The notes under the pieces: model-generated
What the model saw: only the letters and a program-made list of their open reading frames with translations
Database searches by the model: none
What the model was told of the DNA's origin: nothing
Program-made: the position numbers and the translations under genes
Assembly (NCBI GenBank): GCA_963784065.1
Contig: CAWAQA010000005.1
Span: 643,669-707,668, forward strand
Reading direction: 5' to 3'
DNA from: CAWAQA01 sp963784065
GTDB lineage: Bacteria; Acidobacteriota; Vicinamibacteria; Vicinamibacterales; UBA2999
DNA length: 64,000 nt
Shown: piece by piece, positions 17,748 to 29,349 of the stretch
Numbering within the stretch: the stretch's first letter is position 1
How the letters are laid out: the number at the start of each line of letters is the position of its first letter

Positions 17748-20606
17748 TCAACTGATCGGATCGCCCGCCGCCGGCTTCGACACGAACTGTGACGCGTGAA
17801 TCGCGATGCGCACCGGCTGCTGACGCGTGATGCCGGCCATGTGCGCGGCGTTGCGGCCCCACACCAGACCATTGAGATCCATCCCGGCGGGTGGGCCCGT
17901 GCTCACCTTCAGATGCGTCCCGATTCCCGTGGGCGTTCCCTCGTCCAGGCCGAACCGCGGCTCGCCGGGCTGTTCCTGAATCACGATGTAGTAGCCAGGA
18001 TTGAAGGCGCGCCGCCCGCCCGGCGGCACCGTGTCACCGATGACTTCGTGCGCCGTGAGATCGAACCCGAAGAACGAGACGTCCGGTGGCATCGCGCCCC
18101 GGAACGACGGATACACCTCGTCGGCGCGGGTCGCCACTCGGCTTGCGTACGCCGTTGACCATGACCGCTTTGATCGCGTAGATGACCGCGGACGGATAGC
18201 GGCGCAGCAGCTCACTGCGCAGCAGCATCACGAACTGGTCGCGCGCCGGCGGTACCTGTCCGGCGCCGAGGACGCCCTCGCCCCACTCGTGCAACGGCTT
18301 TACGTCGGCGCGCGACGGGGCCGCTCCGCGGGTGTCCCAGAACCGATCGAAGCACGTGCCACGCTGGTCGGTCGGAAATCCCCGCCACAGGAGCTCGCGT
18401 CCCATCTCGAAGTTCAGCCCCACCATGTAGGCCTCGACGAAGCGGCGGTTGGTCTGCAGGCCGAGCACCGTGTTGGGAACGCACGGTTTCGAGGCCGGGC
18501 AGCAACAGCTCCTGCGACAGGTCGCGCAGCGGCTCGTACATCGGCTGGACGAACCTGGGCGCCGCCATGATGGTGTCGATGGCGACGGGCGCCGTGGGCT
18601 CGGTGCTGGCTGGTGGCGTGGCGTTGGGCCCGGTTGTGACGATCGCGCGCGCCAGCGCCACCAGCGCGCGTGCCGGTTCCATCTGGGTGACCAGCCCGTC
18701 GCGCACGTCTTTCATCGCCAGCGCCTGCGTGACCGGCGGCGAGGACGCCGCGCGACCCGCATTGATGCGCGCGAGGTGCGTTCTGGCGGCCGCGCGAAAG
18801 CGCGTCGCGTCCGGCGTGTCGAAGGATTGCGGCATGCCGACGATGATCGACACCGGCACCTGCTGTCCCTCGGGCACGATCCGGAACGAGTTGGCGCCCA
18901 TGCCGAGCTCCACGCTGCGGTCGGTCACCAGGTTGAAGGGAAGGATGGTGGACGGCAGCGGAATGCGCTGCCGTATGACGTCGACGGTCACCAGATCCCA
19001 CCACGGGTTGCCCACGAACGCGGTGCTGGTGATCGTGTTCAGCTTGGCAACCCACGTCACGTCGGCCGAACGGGCGCTTCCCTGCGTCGCGACGCGGCGG
19101 CTGATCGGACCGCGCTCGCGGCCGACGCGCCGCATCGCGGTGCTCGTCGCGCGAATGGGAAGGACGCTGGCGTTGAGGCTGGCGACGAGCGTCCGCGCGG
19201 CCGGAGCGTTGGCCGCGGCGGCGCGGATGCGCCCGAACGCCGGGGCGCCAAAGCGGACCGCAGCCTCATCCTTCAGCGTCTTCAAGTGGCGGGTATGCAG
19301 GCTGGTGCCGACGACGAGGCTGAGCTGCAGCTGGCGCACGCGCTGGTTGGCTCGCTGCAGGTCGGCCGCCTGATCCCAGGCGGATGCCATCAGCGCTTCC
19401 TGATGTTCCTGAACGACCCGCGTGCCGAACGCCGCCACGCTGCGATGCCGCGGATCGAGATTGATCTCGTCGAACCATGGCGCGCCGCCCGGCGTCACCG
19501 TCGTGCGCGCTGCGTGCCAGCGGCCGTACAAGCGGCGGCGCGAGCAGCGGATCGGCCTTCGGGTCGATTGCCTCCGCGATGCCTGGCGCGTTGACGATCT
19601 TGACCAGTTCGGTTTGAAACGCCGCGGGTGCCGGCGGCACCGGAGTCGATGGGCCGGTGGTGAGCGGTCGCAGCGCGCCCTCGAGCTCCAGCGTCGTGCC
19701 GCGGGGAATCCCCGGCACCGGGAAGCCTGGCTGGCTGATGTCGATGGGCCGCTTGCCGAGCCCCGGCGGTACCGGTCGCGGCTTCAAGAGGAGAACCAGC
19801 GATTCGAAATCGCCGCCTTCGCCGGTGCGGAATCTCCAGTGGTGATAGACCGGGAGCGTGACCGTCGTGGACGGCGGCGCTGGCGGCCACGCCGGCTTCA
19901 ACCCGCTGGGGTTGGTCAGCTCGCTTTCCGTGATCTCCAGGCCGAGCCCGGCCTTGCGTCCCACCTCGAACGTCGGCACGACGCACGCGATGTAGTCGGT
20001 GTTCGGCGTCAGCAGGCGCGGGCACAACAGGCGCGACAGCGAGAGCTCGGGAGTCCCGAGCGTGGTGCGCAGCTGCTCGACGCCCGCGTCGGCGGCGCTC
20101 GCCGCCTGCCCATGCGCCCACAACCAGGATTCGCCCAGGTCGGGCAACTCCTCGGCGAACTGCGCCGGCGCAGCGATCTCGAGCGAAGGCAACGGCGCGT
20201 CGCTGGTGCTGCGCAGCGTCACGCCCACCTGCGCGCGGACGACCACCAGGCAGAGCCAGGGCCGCAGGCGCGCCGAGCCGTCGGCGCGCGCCGGGGTGAA
20301 GAGCCAGGGGAAGTCAGGACGATCGAACTCGATCGCGGCAAAGTAGTTGGGCTCGAAATCGGCTGTGCCCGGCCGCGGATCCATGCGGACGATCTCGTGC
20401 TGATCGATGCCGATCACGTCGGCCGGCCCGCGCAGGCGCACGGTCAGCGGCACCGGCTGCGACGTGTTGACGGTCAGTCCCGCCGTGAGGTCGATCGCTG
20501 CCCGCTGGCCCGGGCCCAGCGTCTCGACGACGCCGATGGCGGCGGCGGCGCCTTGCCGCACCCACGGGAAGAAGACAACGTTGGCGTTTGGAGGATCAGC
20601 GGCCAT
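17748..20606 (-). CDS. Giant-locus protein C: about 950-residue uncharacterised protein (three frameshifts)
   Basis: Third gene of the block, starting 12 bases after protein B stops. It begins NVVFFPWVRQGAAAAI and has PLTVRLRGPADVIGIDQHEI, PWLCLVVVRAQVGV and PGLGKRPIDISQPGFPVPG. The later part contains FVEAYMVGLNFEMGRELLWR (near residue 720), PTDQRGTCFDRFWD, LRSELLRRYPSAVIYAIKA, DVSFFGFDLTAHEV and IQEQPGEPRFGLDEGTP. The frame changes near 19530, 18475 and 18145 while the sense of the protein continues. The dense conserved motifs at the C-terminal third suggest a defined domain. No signal peptide or known active site is seen. Function not known to me. Confidence 0.75.
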
Positions 20607-20618
20607 CTCGTTCGAGCC

Positions 20619-23600
20619 TCATCGAGGAAGCAGTTCGTGCAGCGGCACGAGCTGCCACGGCGCGCTGCCCACTGACGCGCCACGATTGAGCGCGGCCATC
20701 GCCGCGCGCGTTTCAGTCCAGGTCGCGGCGGCGTCCGGCGCCGGGGTCACGGTTCCGGTGTCCGCGACCGACGCGATCACCCAGGCTGCCGTCGTGGAGC
20801 GTGGCGGCCTTCGGCGCTGCGGCGTCACGGAAGCGCCCGAGCCCGAGGGCGCGAATCGGCGCCTGTGCGACCGCGCTCAGACGGGCCTGTTCCATGAGCC
20901 GAGAGGCGCTGAGCACATACTTGTCCGGCGCCTTGGACGACTGCCCCGCCGCATCGATCACGAACGACTCGTACTCCAGCGGCGCCGCCACGGTCTGCAG
21001 CTCGTCGAACACGACCCTGTCGCTGCCGAAAATCACGCCAGCTTCCATCTCCTCGAACGAGGGGCTGGCGAGCTTTTCGTCGTCGGACATCGCGAAGAAC
21101 TGCGCCGGCACGAACTGATCGCTGACCGTGCCGGTCTGCTGTGGCTGCCCGTTCAGCGTGGCCGTCACCTTGAACCTGCGGTCGCCGGCTACCGGCGCGC
21201 CCCCGAAGGTGTCGATGTCGCGCGCCGCGTTGAGCGGGACCACCGACTGCTTGACCATCAGGTTGCCGAGCGGGTCGAGCACCAGCGTGGTGCCCGGCCG
21301 CAGCGCGCGCAGCGTCACGCCGTGCTGCCGGTTCACGGCGCCGAGCGTGCTCCAGCTCTCGGCGGTCGCGAGGGCGCGCTTGAGCTCGGCCAGCACGTCG
21401 ACGGCGGGCGGCAGCGGCGGCTTCTCGCCCTCGATGAGCGTCTTGTCGAAGCGCACCGAGAAGTCGCACCAGAAGATCTCGAACGATGCCTTTCCGGCGA
21501 CGCGCAGCGGGCGCGGCCCTTCCAGCTCGCCGGCCAGCGACACCTTGAACAGGTTGCGTGAGCCGCGTTTCAGCTGGATCGACGCGTGGAAGTCGGCGAT
21601 GAAGTGGAACGGCGCGAGCTGGATGAGCACGTCGAAGCCCACGTCGCCCTCGACGCTGAATCCATAGGCCTCGGCGTACAGCTGCGCACGCGCGCCGAAT
21701 TGAATGGTGTTCGACGTGATGGCGAAATAGGCGGCGCAGGTGAGGCGCGGATTCTTGCCGGCGGAGAGCGCGATCGTGATCCGCTCGAGCGCCGGCATGC
21801 CGGTCGGCGGCGCGAAGCGCGGGTTGAGGCCGCCCACCGCGAGCGCGAAGCCGGCGCCCGGTCCGGAGGTCCACCGCGCGCGCAGCGCCATGCCGCCGGT
21901 GAGCACGAACTTGTGCGCCAGCCGCGAATCGACCAGCACGGCGTCGATCGAGGCCGTGCCCTGATCGAAATCGATGAGGCCGAACGCATCGAGGTTAAGC
22001 CGCACCAGGGCGTTGTCGCGCGAGGGAAGCATGGAGCTGACACGGCCCAGCACGATCAGCCGGCGGCGCGCGCCGAACTCGAAGATCAGGCCGAGCTCGA
22101 GCAGGACCAGCGTGGGCGAGAACCAGCCGATCTTGGCGAGCAGGCCGAACAGATAGCTGCCGCCGCGGGCGGGAAAGATCGTGGCGAGGTTGCGCACGAT
22201 CTCGGGCGCATTGCGAATCGGATCCCGGGGGAACAGCAGCGTGCCGAGCGTGTTGTTCTTCAGCCCCTCCCGCATCGCGTCTTCGCTGAAGGTGCGGTTG
22301 ATGCCGATCATCCCGCCGATGCCCTGCAGCGTTAACCCCATGCCGAGCGGAATGGCCCGGAAGTCTTCGGCCGTGATGAACACCAGCAGCGAGTAGCCCT
22401 TGCTGCCGTCGGGGAGCCGCGTCCCAATCAGCCCGAAGGCCTTGACGGTGATGCGCTCGTGAATCGTGAGCTGCATCACGCCGGCGTAGAGCCCCTGTGC
22501 GGAGTCGTGGAACAGGAAGCCGCCGCCGGTGACGACGCCTTTCGAGTCGATCGCGAGCCCGACGCCCTCCGGCAGCTTCGGGCCGACGTCCAGATCGAGG
22601 AACCCCATGTTGGCCGTGGCCGGGTCGTCGGGCAGCCTCATGCCCAGGCGGACGCCGATGCGATCGACCCGTGCCAGCACCGGCCCGAGCTTTGTACTGA
22701 GCGAGCTCGCTGCTTCGATGAGATACGTGCGATCGTCGGACGGACCTTCCAGGCCGACGCGCAGCTGGACGTCGTGGATGGTCAGGAAGGAGAGCGACTT
22801 GCCGATCGGGATCCGCACCGAGACGCCGGGGCCGGTGGACTCCGGCCTCGGCAGCGGCGGCAGCGGCGGCGGGACCAGCGGCTCCACCAGGTGGAGGCAG
22901 TGCCGCGGCCGTGGCGGCAGGCGCGCCGGCCGCGCCCACGGAGGGCGCCTGTCCTTCGAGGAACACGCCGCGGGTGCTGCTGAGACCCACGGCGAAGTCG
23001 AAGCCCACGCGCAAGCCGTCCCCGGGAATCAGCCGATCGAGAAAGCCATCGAAGACCTTGCCGACCGACAGCACACCGTCGCGGACGATCGTCTTGATCG
23101 TGCATTCCGGCTCGGTGAGCGTGACCTCGAATCTCAGAAGGCCGACCGATATGCCCGTGTCCTTCGCGAACGTCAGGTGGAACGCCTTCTTCGTGACCGG
23201 ATCCGGCCGCGCCTCGAACGCGATGCCGCCGCGAAAGTCGCTGCCGACAGCGGGCCCGTCGATCTCGAATCCCTTGTTGGGGCCGACGAGGAAGCTCACC
23301 GTGCTGGTGGTGATCATCTGGCCGCTGAGATGCCAGGGTTCGCTGACTTCGCCGTCCAGCTCGTAGCCGCCGCCGAGCGACACGAACAGGCCCGGTCCGC
23401 CTTGTGTTCGCGGCAGGAAGGCGAGCGACGTGAGCGACGTACCCGTGAGGGGTACGTCTCCCGTAATCGGGCCCTTGTGCGTGCCGGCAAACTTGAGCGT
23501 GAGCGTCCGTGCGAGCGCCCGGTCCACCGCTGTCGGCGTGTCGCTGCCGGGCACGCCGGGGACGAGGTCCCAGCCGTAGAGGACGTCGTCGGACTTCGGA

Positions 23601-24226
23601 ATCGGCAGGTTGATGACCGGAAGCTTCAGCCCGTATGCCGTCAGCGCGGCAAAGGCGAGCAGCGTGCGATCGGAGATCCGCCGTACGGACTCTTCATCGT
23701 CGAAATTGCTCTGGTTGAACACGTCGCACGGATGGCAGACGAACTCGAACAGGCTGCGTAGCGCGCGCAGCAGGCCGGTGAAGCCGCCGAACTCGCCGCC
23801 GTAGGTCGAGCTGAAGTCTTCTGCGAAGCTGGTGGCCTGCAGGACGTAGTAGAGGCGCGGCGCGCGCAGCCGGACGAAGTTGAGCGCCAGCAGGTCCAGC
23901 AGGTCGCGAAAGACTTCATCCGCGATCGCGGACTCGTCGAGGTCCAGAGCGTCCACGAAGGATCGCAGCGTGTTGACGCAGGCGCGCACGTCCTGAACGG
24001 CCGCAAACAACGCTTCGAGGTCGGGATCCGCGGAGTCGCGGTACGCCTTCGCGCTGGCGAGCCCGGCCGGCGGAAACTCCGGCGGCGCCGACCCGGTGAA
24101 CGGGTTGCCGCCGAGGTCGGCGATGATCGCCTGGCGCGTGTCCTCGCCGGTCAGGAGGTCCTGCGCATCCTCGAGCAGATCGACCAGCCACCCGAGCAGC
24201 GTTTGTAACAACGACTTCTGGACCAT
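20619..24226 (-). CDS. Giant-locus protein B: DUF6603-type large beta-rich protein (two frameshifts)
   Basis: Second gene of the block, about 1200 residues. The N-terminus is helical (LLQTLLGWLVDLLEDAQDLL). The central and C-terminal parts are beta-rich with long amphipathic strands: GLYAGVMQLTIHERITVKAF, GYSLLVFITAEDFRAIPLGM, GMGLTLQGIGGMIGINRTFS, LLFPRDPIRNAPEIVRNL and FEFGARRRLIVLGRVSSMLP. I recognise this as the DUF6603 pattern. Breaks lie near 22900 and 20810, after which it ends VPLHELLPR. No signal peptide. The strand pattern could indicate a beta-solenoid or barrel-like structure; that is inference. Confidence 0.78.
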
Positions 24227-24261
24227 AGCTCGCTTCTCGCGCGGTGTGGACCGTTGGCAGG

Positions 24262-27088
24262 TTAGACGGGCGCAGGGGTCGTGACGCGCGGCTCGTCGGC
24301 GCTGATTGTCTGCAGCGACAACTGTTCCGGACGTACGGCCCCGGGTGTGTCGAGCGCCGCCGCGTGGACCACGAACACGTCCGGCTTCAGCACGGCGCTG
24401 CCGACGTCTTCAGGGAGCCTCGCGGCTGTGTACATCTCGTGGATCGCGTGCAGCACGGCGCCGCGCTGCTCGAAGCGCACGAGCGCCGAAGGCGCTGCGG
24501 AACAGGATCTGCCGCGAATTGCGCAGCGTCTCCACGGCGCGCTGATGGCGGGCGACCGCGGCCTGGTAGCCTTCGAGGGCGCGTGGCGCGTTGATCTCCG
24601 TGAGCATCGCTTCGGCGTCCACCTCGATGTCGAGCGGACGAATGGCGGGAGGGCGCGCCGCGTCGGGCCGGACGTCGAAGATCGGTTCCACGCGCCACGA
24701 CCAGTCGGGCAGTTGCGCCGGATTGATGACGCTGCCCTTCGGCCAGCCGTAGGTCGGAACCATCGTCGGCTGGATCTTGAGCCTGGAGCGGAGGGCGCGC
24801 GGGATGTCCTTTTCGCTCTTGCCCGCCGGAAGCAGCACGGGGTTCGACGGCTTGACGTCCCAGCCGAGACGCTCGGCGCCGACGTTGGCGCGGACGATGC
24901 TGTGCGCGATGCTCAGGCTGCGGTCGACCGTGGTGATGTACGAGGGCATCACGTTCTTGAAGCCGCTGTTGGTGAACTGTACGAAGCGGGCAGGCTCGGG
25001 GTTGCCCTTCGTCCAGTAACTCATCACGGTGCTGGCGCTGTAGTGCACGTCGCCGGAGAGCAGGACGACCTGGCGATAGGGTTCGAGGCGCCTGAGCAGC
25101 GCTTCCAGCGTCTTCGGGTCGAACGCCCACGCCTCGATCGCGTCCGGGTTCGTCCCCATCATGCCCCGCGCGCCGGAACGGAGACCCGGCTGCAGCTTCT
25201 TGTTGTAGTCCTTGATGTCGAACGCACGAAATGCGGCGGGGGCCACGAACTCGTCGAGGAGCGGCGGCCCGATCACCTGCAGAGGCGCGATGACGAACAG
25301 CACCTGCTTGCCGTCGGTAAACGGGCCCGCGGGAATCTGCTCCGTCTGCACTGTGTTCTCGGTCCGATCGAGGCTGCCGGCGACGTTCCCCGGCGGGCCG
25401 TTGCGCGAGAGGAAGCTGCGGCGTGTCCGGTTGTCGAGCGCCACGGCCAGGTGTTTCGGCCCGGGCACCGAGAAGTGCCACGTGATCGTCGGGTTCACGG
25501 CGGAGACGCTGCCATCCACGTCGGGGACGCCGCGAAGCTGGAAGCCGAGCAGCGTGTCGATGTCGTTGGCGGCGGTCACGTTGGGGCCGGGGGTCTCGGG
25601 GGCGAACAGCTGTTCGATCCGCTGCAGGAGCCGCTTGTAGTCGTCCGTCTCGTACTTCAACGGGTCGTTGCCCCAGTCCTGGAACAACGCATAGCTGACG
25701 AGCGCGTTGCGGACCATCGTCGTGCCGAGCGAGGTGACGTACACCCGGTCGTACCACATCGGGTTGAGATTCCAGTCGTCGGTCACGTCGTGATCGTCGA
25801 ACATCATGTAGGTCGGGATGTTGGCGAGGACGCGGCGCACCTTGGCCAGGCCGCTCTCGAAGCGTGTCAACCGGTCGCGATCGTCCTGCAGCCCCTTCCT
25901 GCGCTCCGCGACGTGCTCCTTGTAGTCCGCTTCCTTCTTTTCCGGCGTGCGCTTGTCGTTGCGCCTGGGCTCGAGATACGCGTGGTACTTCTGGAAGGGC
26001 GACAACTCGTTCTCGTGCTCGCGTGCTTCCTTGCCTCCGACCGGCGCGTCGAGAAACGTCGGGATGCGGTCCGGCCAGGGGGGAACCTCGGGCATCACCT
26101 GGTCGACGGTGGGGAGATCGAGCGCGGGCACCGCGCCGGCCGTGCGCGGCCAGCAGGCGTCGCTCCACACGGAGAGGTACATCGCGGCAAACTCGCCGAG
26201 CGAGTACAGATGAGCCCAACCGTCAACGGTCGTCATCTGCGCGTCGACCGTTGTCAGCAGGAAGCGTCGCCCGGCCGGGAAGTACGCGTGATCGGCCGGC
26301 AGCGAGAAATCGTTCGCGTTGCCGGTCGTGCGGGTCACGCTGGCCTTGTAGTCGTCGAAGCCCGCCGGCGTAACACCGTCCTTCTTCTTCCGCACGTTGT
26401 CGACAGGAAGGTGTTCGAGCGCCTCGCCGGTCGCCGCGGACGTGCCAATCAGCGTCTTGCCCAGGTCGATCAGCGCGCGCAGCTGCACCGGGCTCACGTC
26501 GTCGGCGTAGATCTGGTCGCCGCCAAGGAACAACTGGTGCGGCCGTTTCAGCGGATCCTTGTACGAATACGTCTCGTTGTCCCGCATCAGATCGTCGATC
26601 CAGACCATCGCGTCCGGATGGTCGTTGTACGGGCGGCGGCACGACCCGAACAGGACGCGCAGGTTGGTGATGTCTTGCGGCGGCAGCGCGAAGCTCGGGA
26701 GGAAGTTCTCTTCGAAGCCGAGCGGCTCGAGCTGTTTGCCAGCCACCTGGCCCGTCGTCAACAGGCCCAGCGTCTTCAGCGTCTTCGTTTCGGTGGCCGT
26801 CGTGATGGAGATGTCGTACGAGTAGGCGCGCCCCGGCTGCAGCACGCGCGGCGACGTCGTCGGAATCTTGATTGTGGCCAGCGCGATGTGGAGTTGTTTG
26901 CCGACGCGCAGCGTGCGCGTCCCGGGCGGCTCGGCGCTGAGGAACACGCCGCCGCTGCCGGCGGTGACACGGCCTTCCCACAGCGTGAGCGTGACGGTGG
27001 CCGATTCACGGAGCGCCACCCACACCGACACCAGCGTCGGCTCGACCCTCCGGAGAATCGGACCAGCTAACAGGAGTGGTAAATCCAC
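24262..27088 (-). CDS. Giant-locus protein A: PhoD-like metallophosphatase (one frameshift)
   Basis: First large gene of the block. GTG 27088 sits behind AGGAGG. An N-terminal Ig-like domain (PILRRVEPTLVSVWVAL) precedes the PhoD-like phosphatase domain: RVLFGSCRRPYNDHPD, LFLGGDQIYADD (near residue 190), MMFDDHDVTDDWN (near 430) and VVLLSGDVHYSAS (near 680) give the expected metal-binding Asp and His residues. The last 75 residues lie in another frame after a break near 24490. Classical PhoD enzymes are Tat-exported; here no leader is visible, so a cytoplasmic phosphodiesterase or phosphatase is likely. The substrate is unknown. Its place at the head of four structural-looking genes suggests an enzymatic partner of that assembly. 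Confidence 0.88.
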
Positions 27089-27100
27089 GAAACCGGCCTC

Positions 27101-27924
27101 CTACACTCGCACGCCGATCGTCAGCCAGTATTCGCGCGGCACACAGATGCCGAGCTCCGTGGGGAAGCCCGCGTGAAACGCAATGAAGTCGTCGCGCAGC
27201 GCGGCGCGTCGCTCCGGCGTCGAGGGCGGCGGCAAGCGATCGCGTGGGACCGTAACCCTTCGAGAACGTCTCCCAGGCCGCCTCGCCGCTCGGCTCGCGG
27301 TAGTAGGACGTCCCCTTCTCGAATCGGAGCTGGAACGCGCTCGCCAAGCAACTCCCGGATGCGTTCGGTTCGGCCCCATTCGAACGGTGAGCGCGGCGCC
27401 GGGCTCGGCGGCGGAGGCATGTACCTCTTCATCACTTCGAACATCTTGAACAGGTTGCTGTCCGACAGCCAGGTGGTGAGCGCGATCCGGCCTCCCGGGC
27501 GAACGACCCGGGCGAGTTCCCGGGCTGCGGCTTCGGGGCGGCTGGCGAACATGACGCCGCACGTGGAGACGACAGCGTCAAACGCGCCGTTCTCGAAAGG
27601 GAGCTGTTCGGCATCTCCGAGCTGGTACTCGATCGGCAGTCCGTCCGCTTCGGCGTTGGCTCGTGCCGCCTCGAGCAGGTCACCGGCGATGTCAACGCCG
27701 ATCACGGTGGCGCCGCGCCGCGCGACGACGCGCGAGGTCCACCCCGTCCCGGTCGAGAGATCGAGGATCCGCTCGCCGGGCTGAGGATTCAGGCGCAGGA
27801 CGCAGTGCTCGATGGAATCTGCGATTCCCCGGCTGATCTGGTCATAGTCCTTGCCTCCCGCGCTCCAGACTGCCGCAGGCCGCTCGTTGTGCGGCTGGAC
27901 CTTTCCATCCAACGTTGCCGTCAT
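27101..27924 (-). CDS. Class I SAM-dependent methyltransferase (two frameshifts)
   Basis: The Rossmann methyltransferase motifs are clear: ERILDLSTGTGWTSRVVARR (motif I), IGVDIAGDLLEAARANAE (acidic motif II), GDAEQLPFENGAFDAVVSTC and RVVRPGGRIALTTWL. After breaks near 27345 and 27240 the C-terminus reads FEKGTSYYREPSGEAAWETF and GICVPREYWLTIGVRV. The length of about 274 residues matches UbiE-like enzymes of small molecules. ATG 27924 follows GGAGGG. The stop is 13 bases before the start of the PhoD-like gene, so it may be the first gene of the giant-protein operon. Confidence 0.88.
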
Positions 27925-28098
27925 CGTTACCCTCCTTGGCTCCGTACTCTGGGATATCGAAAACGGGCAGGAAAAGACGACAGGCGTCGGGATGGACGCT
28001 GAAAATTTCGGAAGGCGGCCGAAAGTCGCTGAGCGCGAGCGATTCCGCGGGGTGTCAGCGACGATTGAGAACGTGGGGGGCGACCGGGGAAGGCGAGC

Positions 28099-28142
28099 TC
28101 GCGAAGCAGCGCCTCTCGTTGGTGCGAGGCGCCGCTTCGCGA
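28099..28142 (-). terminator. Strong hairpin downstream of the YVTN gene
   Basis: Arms of 17 bases (28099-28115 and 28126-28142) pair with one mismatch, about 20 bases beyond the stop of the minus-strand YVTN gene. There is no T tract, so it could be a factor-independent terminator lacking the usual tail or a stabilising 3' stem. The rest of 27925-28162 holds no gene I can support. Confidence 0.55.
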
Positions 28143-28162
28143 AGGAATGCGACCGTCTGACG

Positions 28163-29221
28163 TTAGTTCGTGGCAGTCCTCGAGGGGATCACCATCGTGT
28201 GGTTGCGCTTCGGCACCTGTCCCACCTTGATTCTGGCCACTTCTTTCATCGAGGGAACATCGACGACCAATGTGTGGTTCCCCACCGGGTCGGCTACATA
28301 GGCCCTCTTGCCGTCAGGCGTGAGTGTCACCCAGGCGGCGCCCTTCCCGCTCAGATTGGCTGTTCCCACGAGCTTCATGTCGGGGAGCGAGTACGAGTAG
28401 AGCGCATTGTTCAGCCGGCTGCAGACCACGAGGAGCTTCTGATCCTCGGTGACGGCCAGGCCGTGAGACGCAGCTGAGCCCGTCAGGAGGGGAACTCTCC
28501 CGGCCGCCAGCTTCGGGAGCGCGATCCGGCTGACTTCCTTGCGCGTCTTGAAATCCACGACCACGACCCCGTTGAATTCGCCGACCTGAACGAACAGCTT
28601 GTCGGTCGAGCCGTCGGCATTCTTGGATATCGTCATCGGACGGATGCCGTGCCCAAGCACGATATTCCACGCCGGCGTGTCGGTCTGCGCATCGAGGACG
28701 CTCACATGCCCTTCGCCGCCGGCCTCGCCGGCGACCACGTGCTTGCCGTCCGGGGTGACATAGAGGTTGTGCACGGGCCCTTCCGTGCGGATGCTCTTGA
28801 CCTTGGTCAGCGAGCCGGTATCAATGACATCCGCGACGCCCGGGTTGTTCCCGACCGCCTCCCTGATCCCTACGTAGACTTTCCGCCCATCAGGAGTGAT
28901 GGAAACGTTGTTGGGGCGGCCCGAGAGCGGGATCTTCTTGATCACCTGCCGCGTCCTCGCGTCGGCCACGTCCAACGTGTCGTCAGCCTCGTTGCTGGCG
29001 TAGATCCGGGTTCCATCGGGGGACGCCGTGACCCCATGGGCCGCCTCGATGCCCGGGATCTCGCCCACGACGGTGTTGGTGACAGGGTCAATGATGTGGA
29101 TCCGGTCCCCGGCGGCATTGCTCTGGAGGATGCGAACCTGGCCGGGGCCCTGGGCCGCCAACGGCAGCGTAAGGAGCACGATCGCCAGAGGCGTCAGACA
29201 GCGCTGAACAGTTGTCATCAT
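28163..29221 (-). CDS. YVTN-family beta-propeller protein, exported
   Basis: A 352-residue intact protein with an N-terminal signal peptide (LTPLAIVLLTLPLAAQ). Repeats follow the YVTN pattern: DRIHIIDPVTNTVVGEIPG, HGVTASPDGTRIYASNEADD, VSITPDGRKVYVGIRE, NLYVTPDGKHVVAGE and LTPDGKRAYVADPVGNHTLV. This predicts a seven-bladed propeller in the periplasm. Such proteins often act beside cytochromes or transporters, and the gene directly upstream encodes a small exported haem-motif protein. No catalytic residues are evident. Confidence 0.9.
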   Translation of the reverse strand: MMTTVQRCLTPLAIVLLTLPLAAQGPGQVRILQSNAAGDRIHIIDPVTNTVVGEIPGIEAAHGVTASPDGTRIYASNEADDTLDVADARTRQVIKKIPLSGRPNNVSITPDGRKVYVGIREAVGNNPGVADVIDTGSLTKVKSIRTEGPVHNLYVTPDGKHVVAGEAGGEGHVSVLDAQTDTPAWNIVLGHGIRPMTISKNADGSTDKLFVQVGEFNGVVVVDFKTRKEVSRIALPKLAAGRVPLLTGSAASHGLAVTEDQKLLVVCSRLNNALYSYSLPDMKLVGTANLSGKGAAWVTLTPDGKRAYVADPVGNHTLVVDVPSMKEVARIKVGQVPKRNHTMVIPSRTATN

Positions 29222-29349
29222 CAGGTCCTCGCAAAAAACGGGTCAATGTATACCCTTGCGATGCGGCAGTCTTGCATCGGCCCCGAAACACCCCGACACT
29301 CAATCCCGCGCAAGCTACAAACCGTCACTGACCGAGGCGTGGCGTACTG

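Noticed and set aside
24281..27070. A plus-strand open frame of 929 codons opposite the PhoD-like gene
   Set aside because: It lies antisense to clear PhoD metal-binding motifs and has shadow-type composition.
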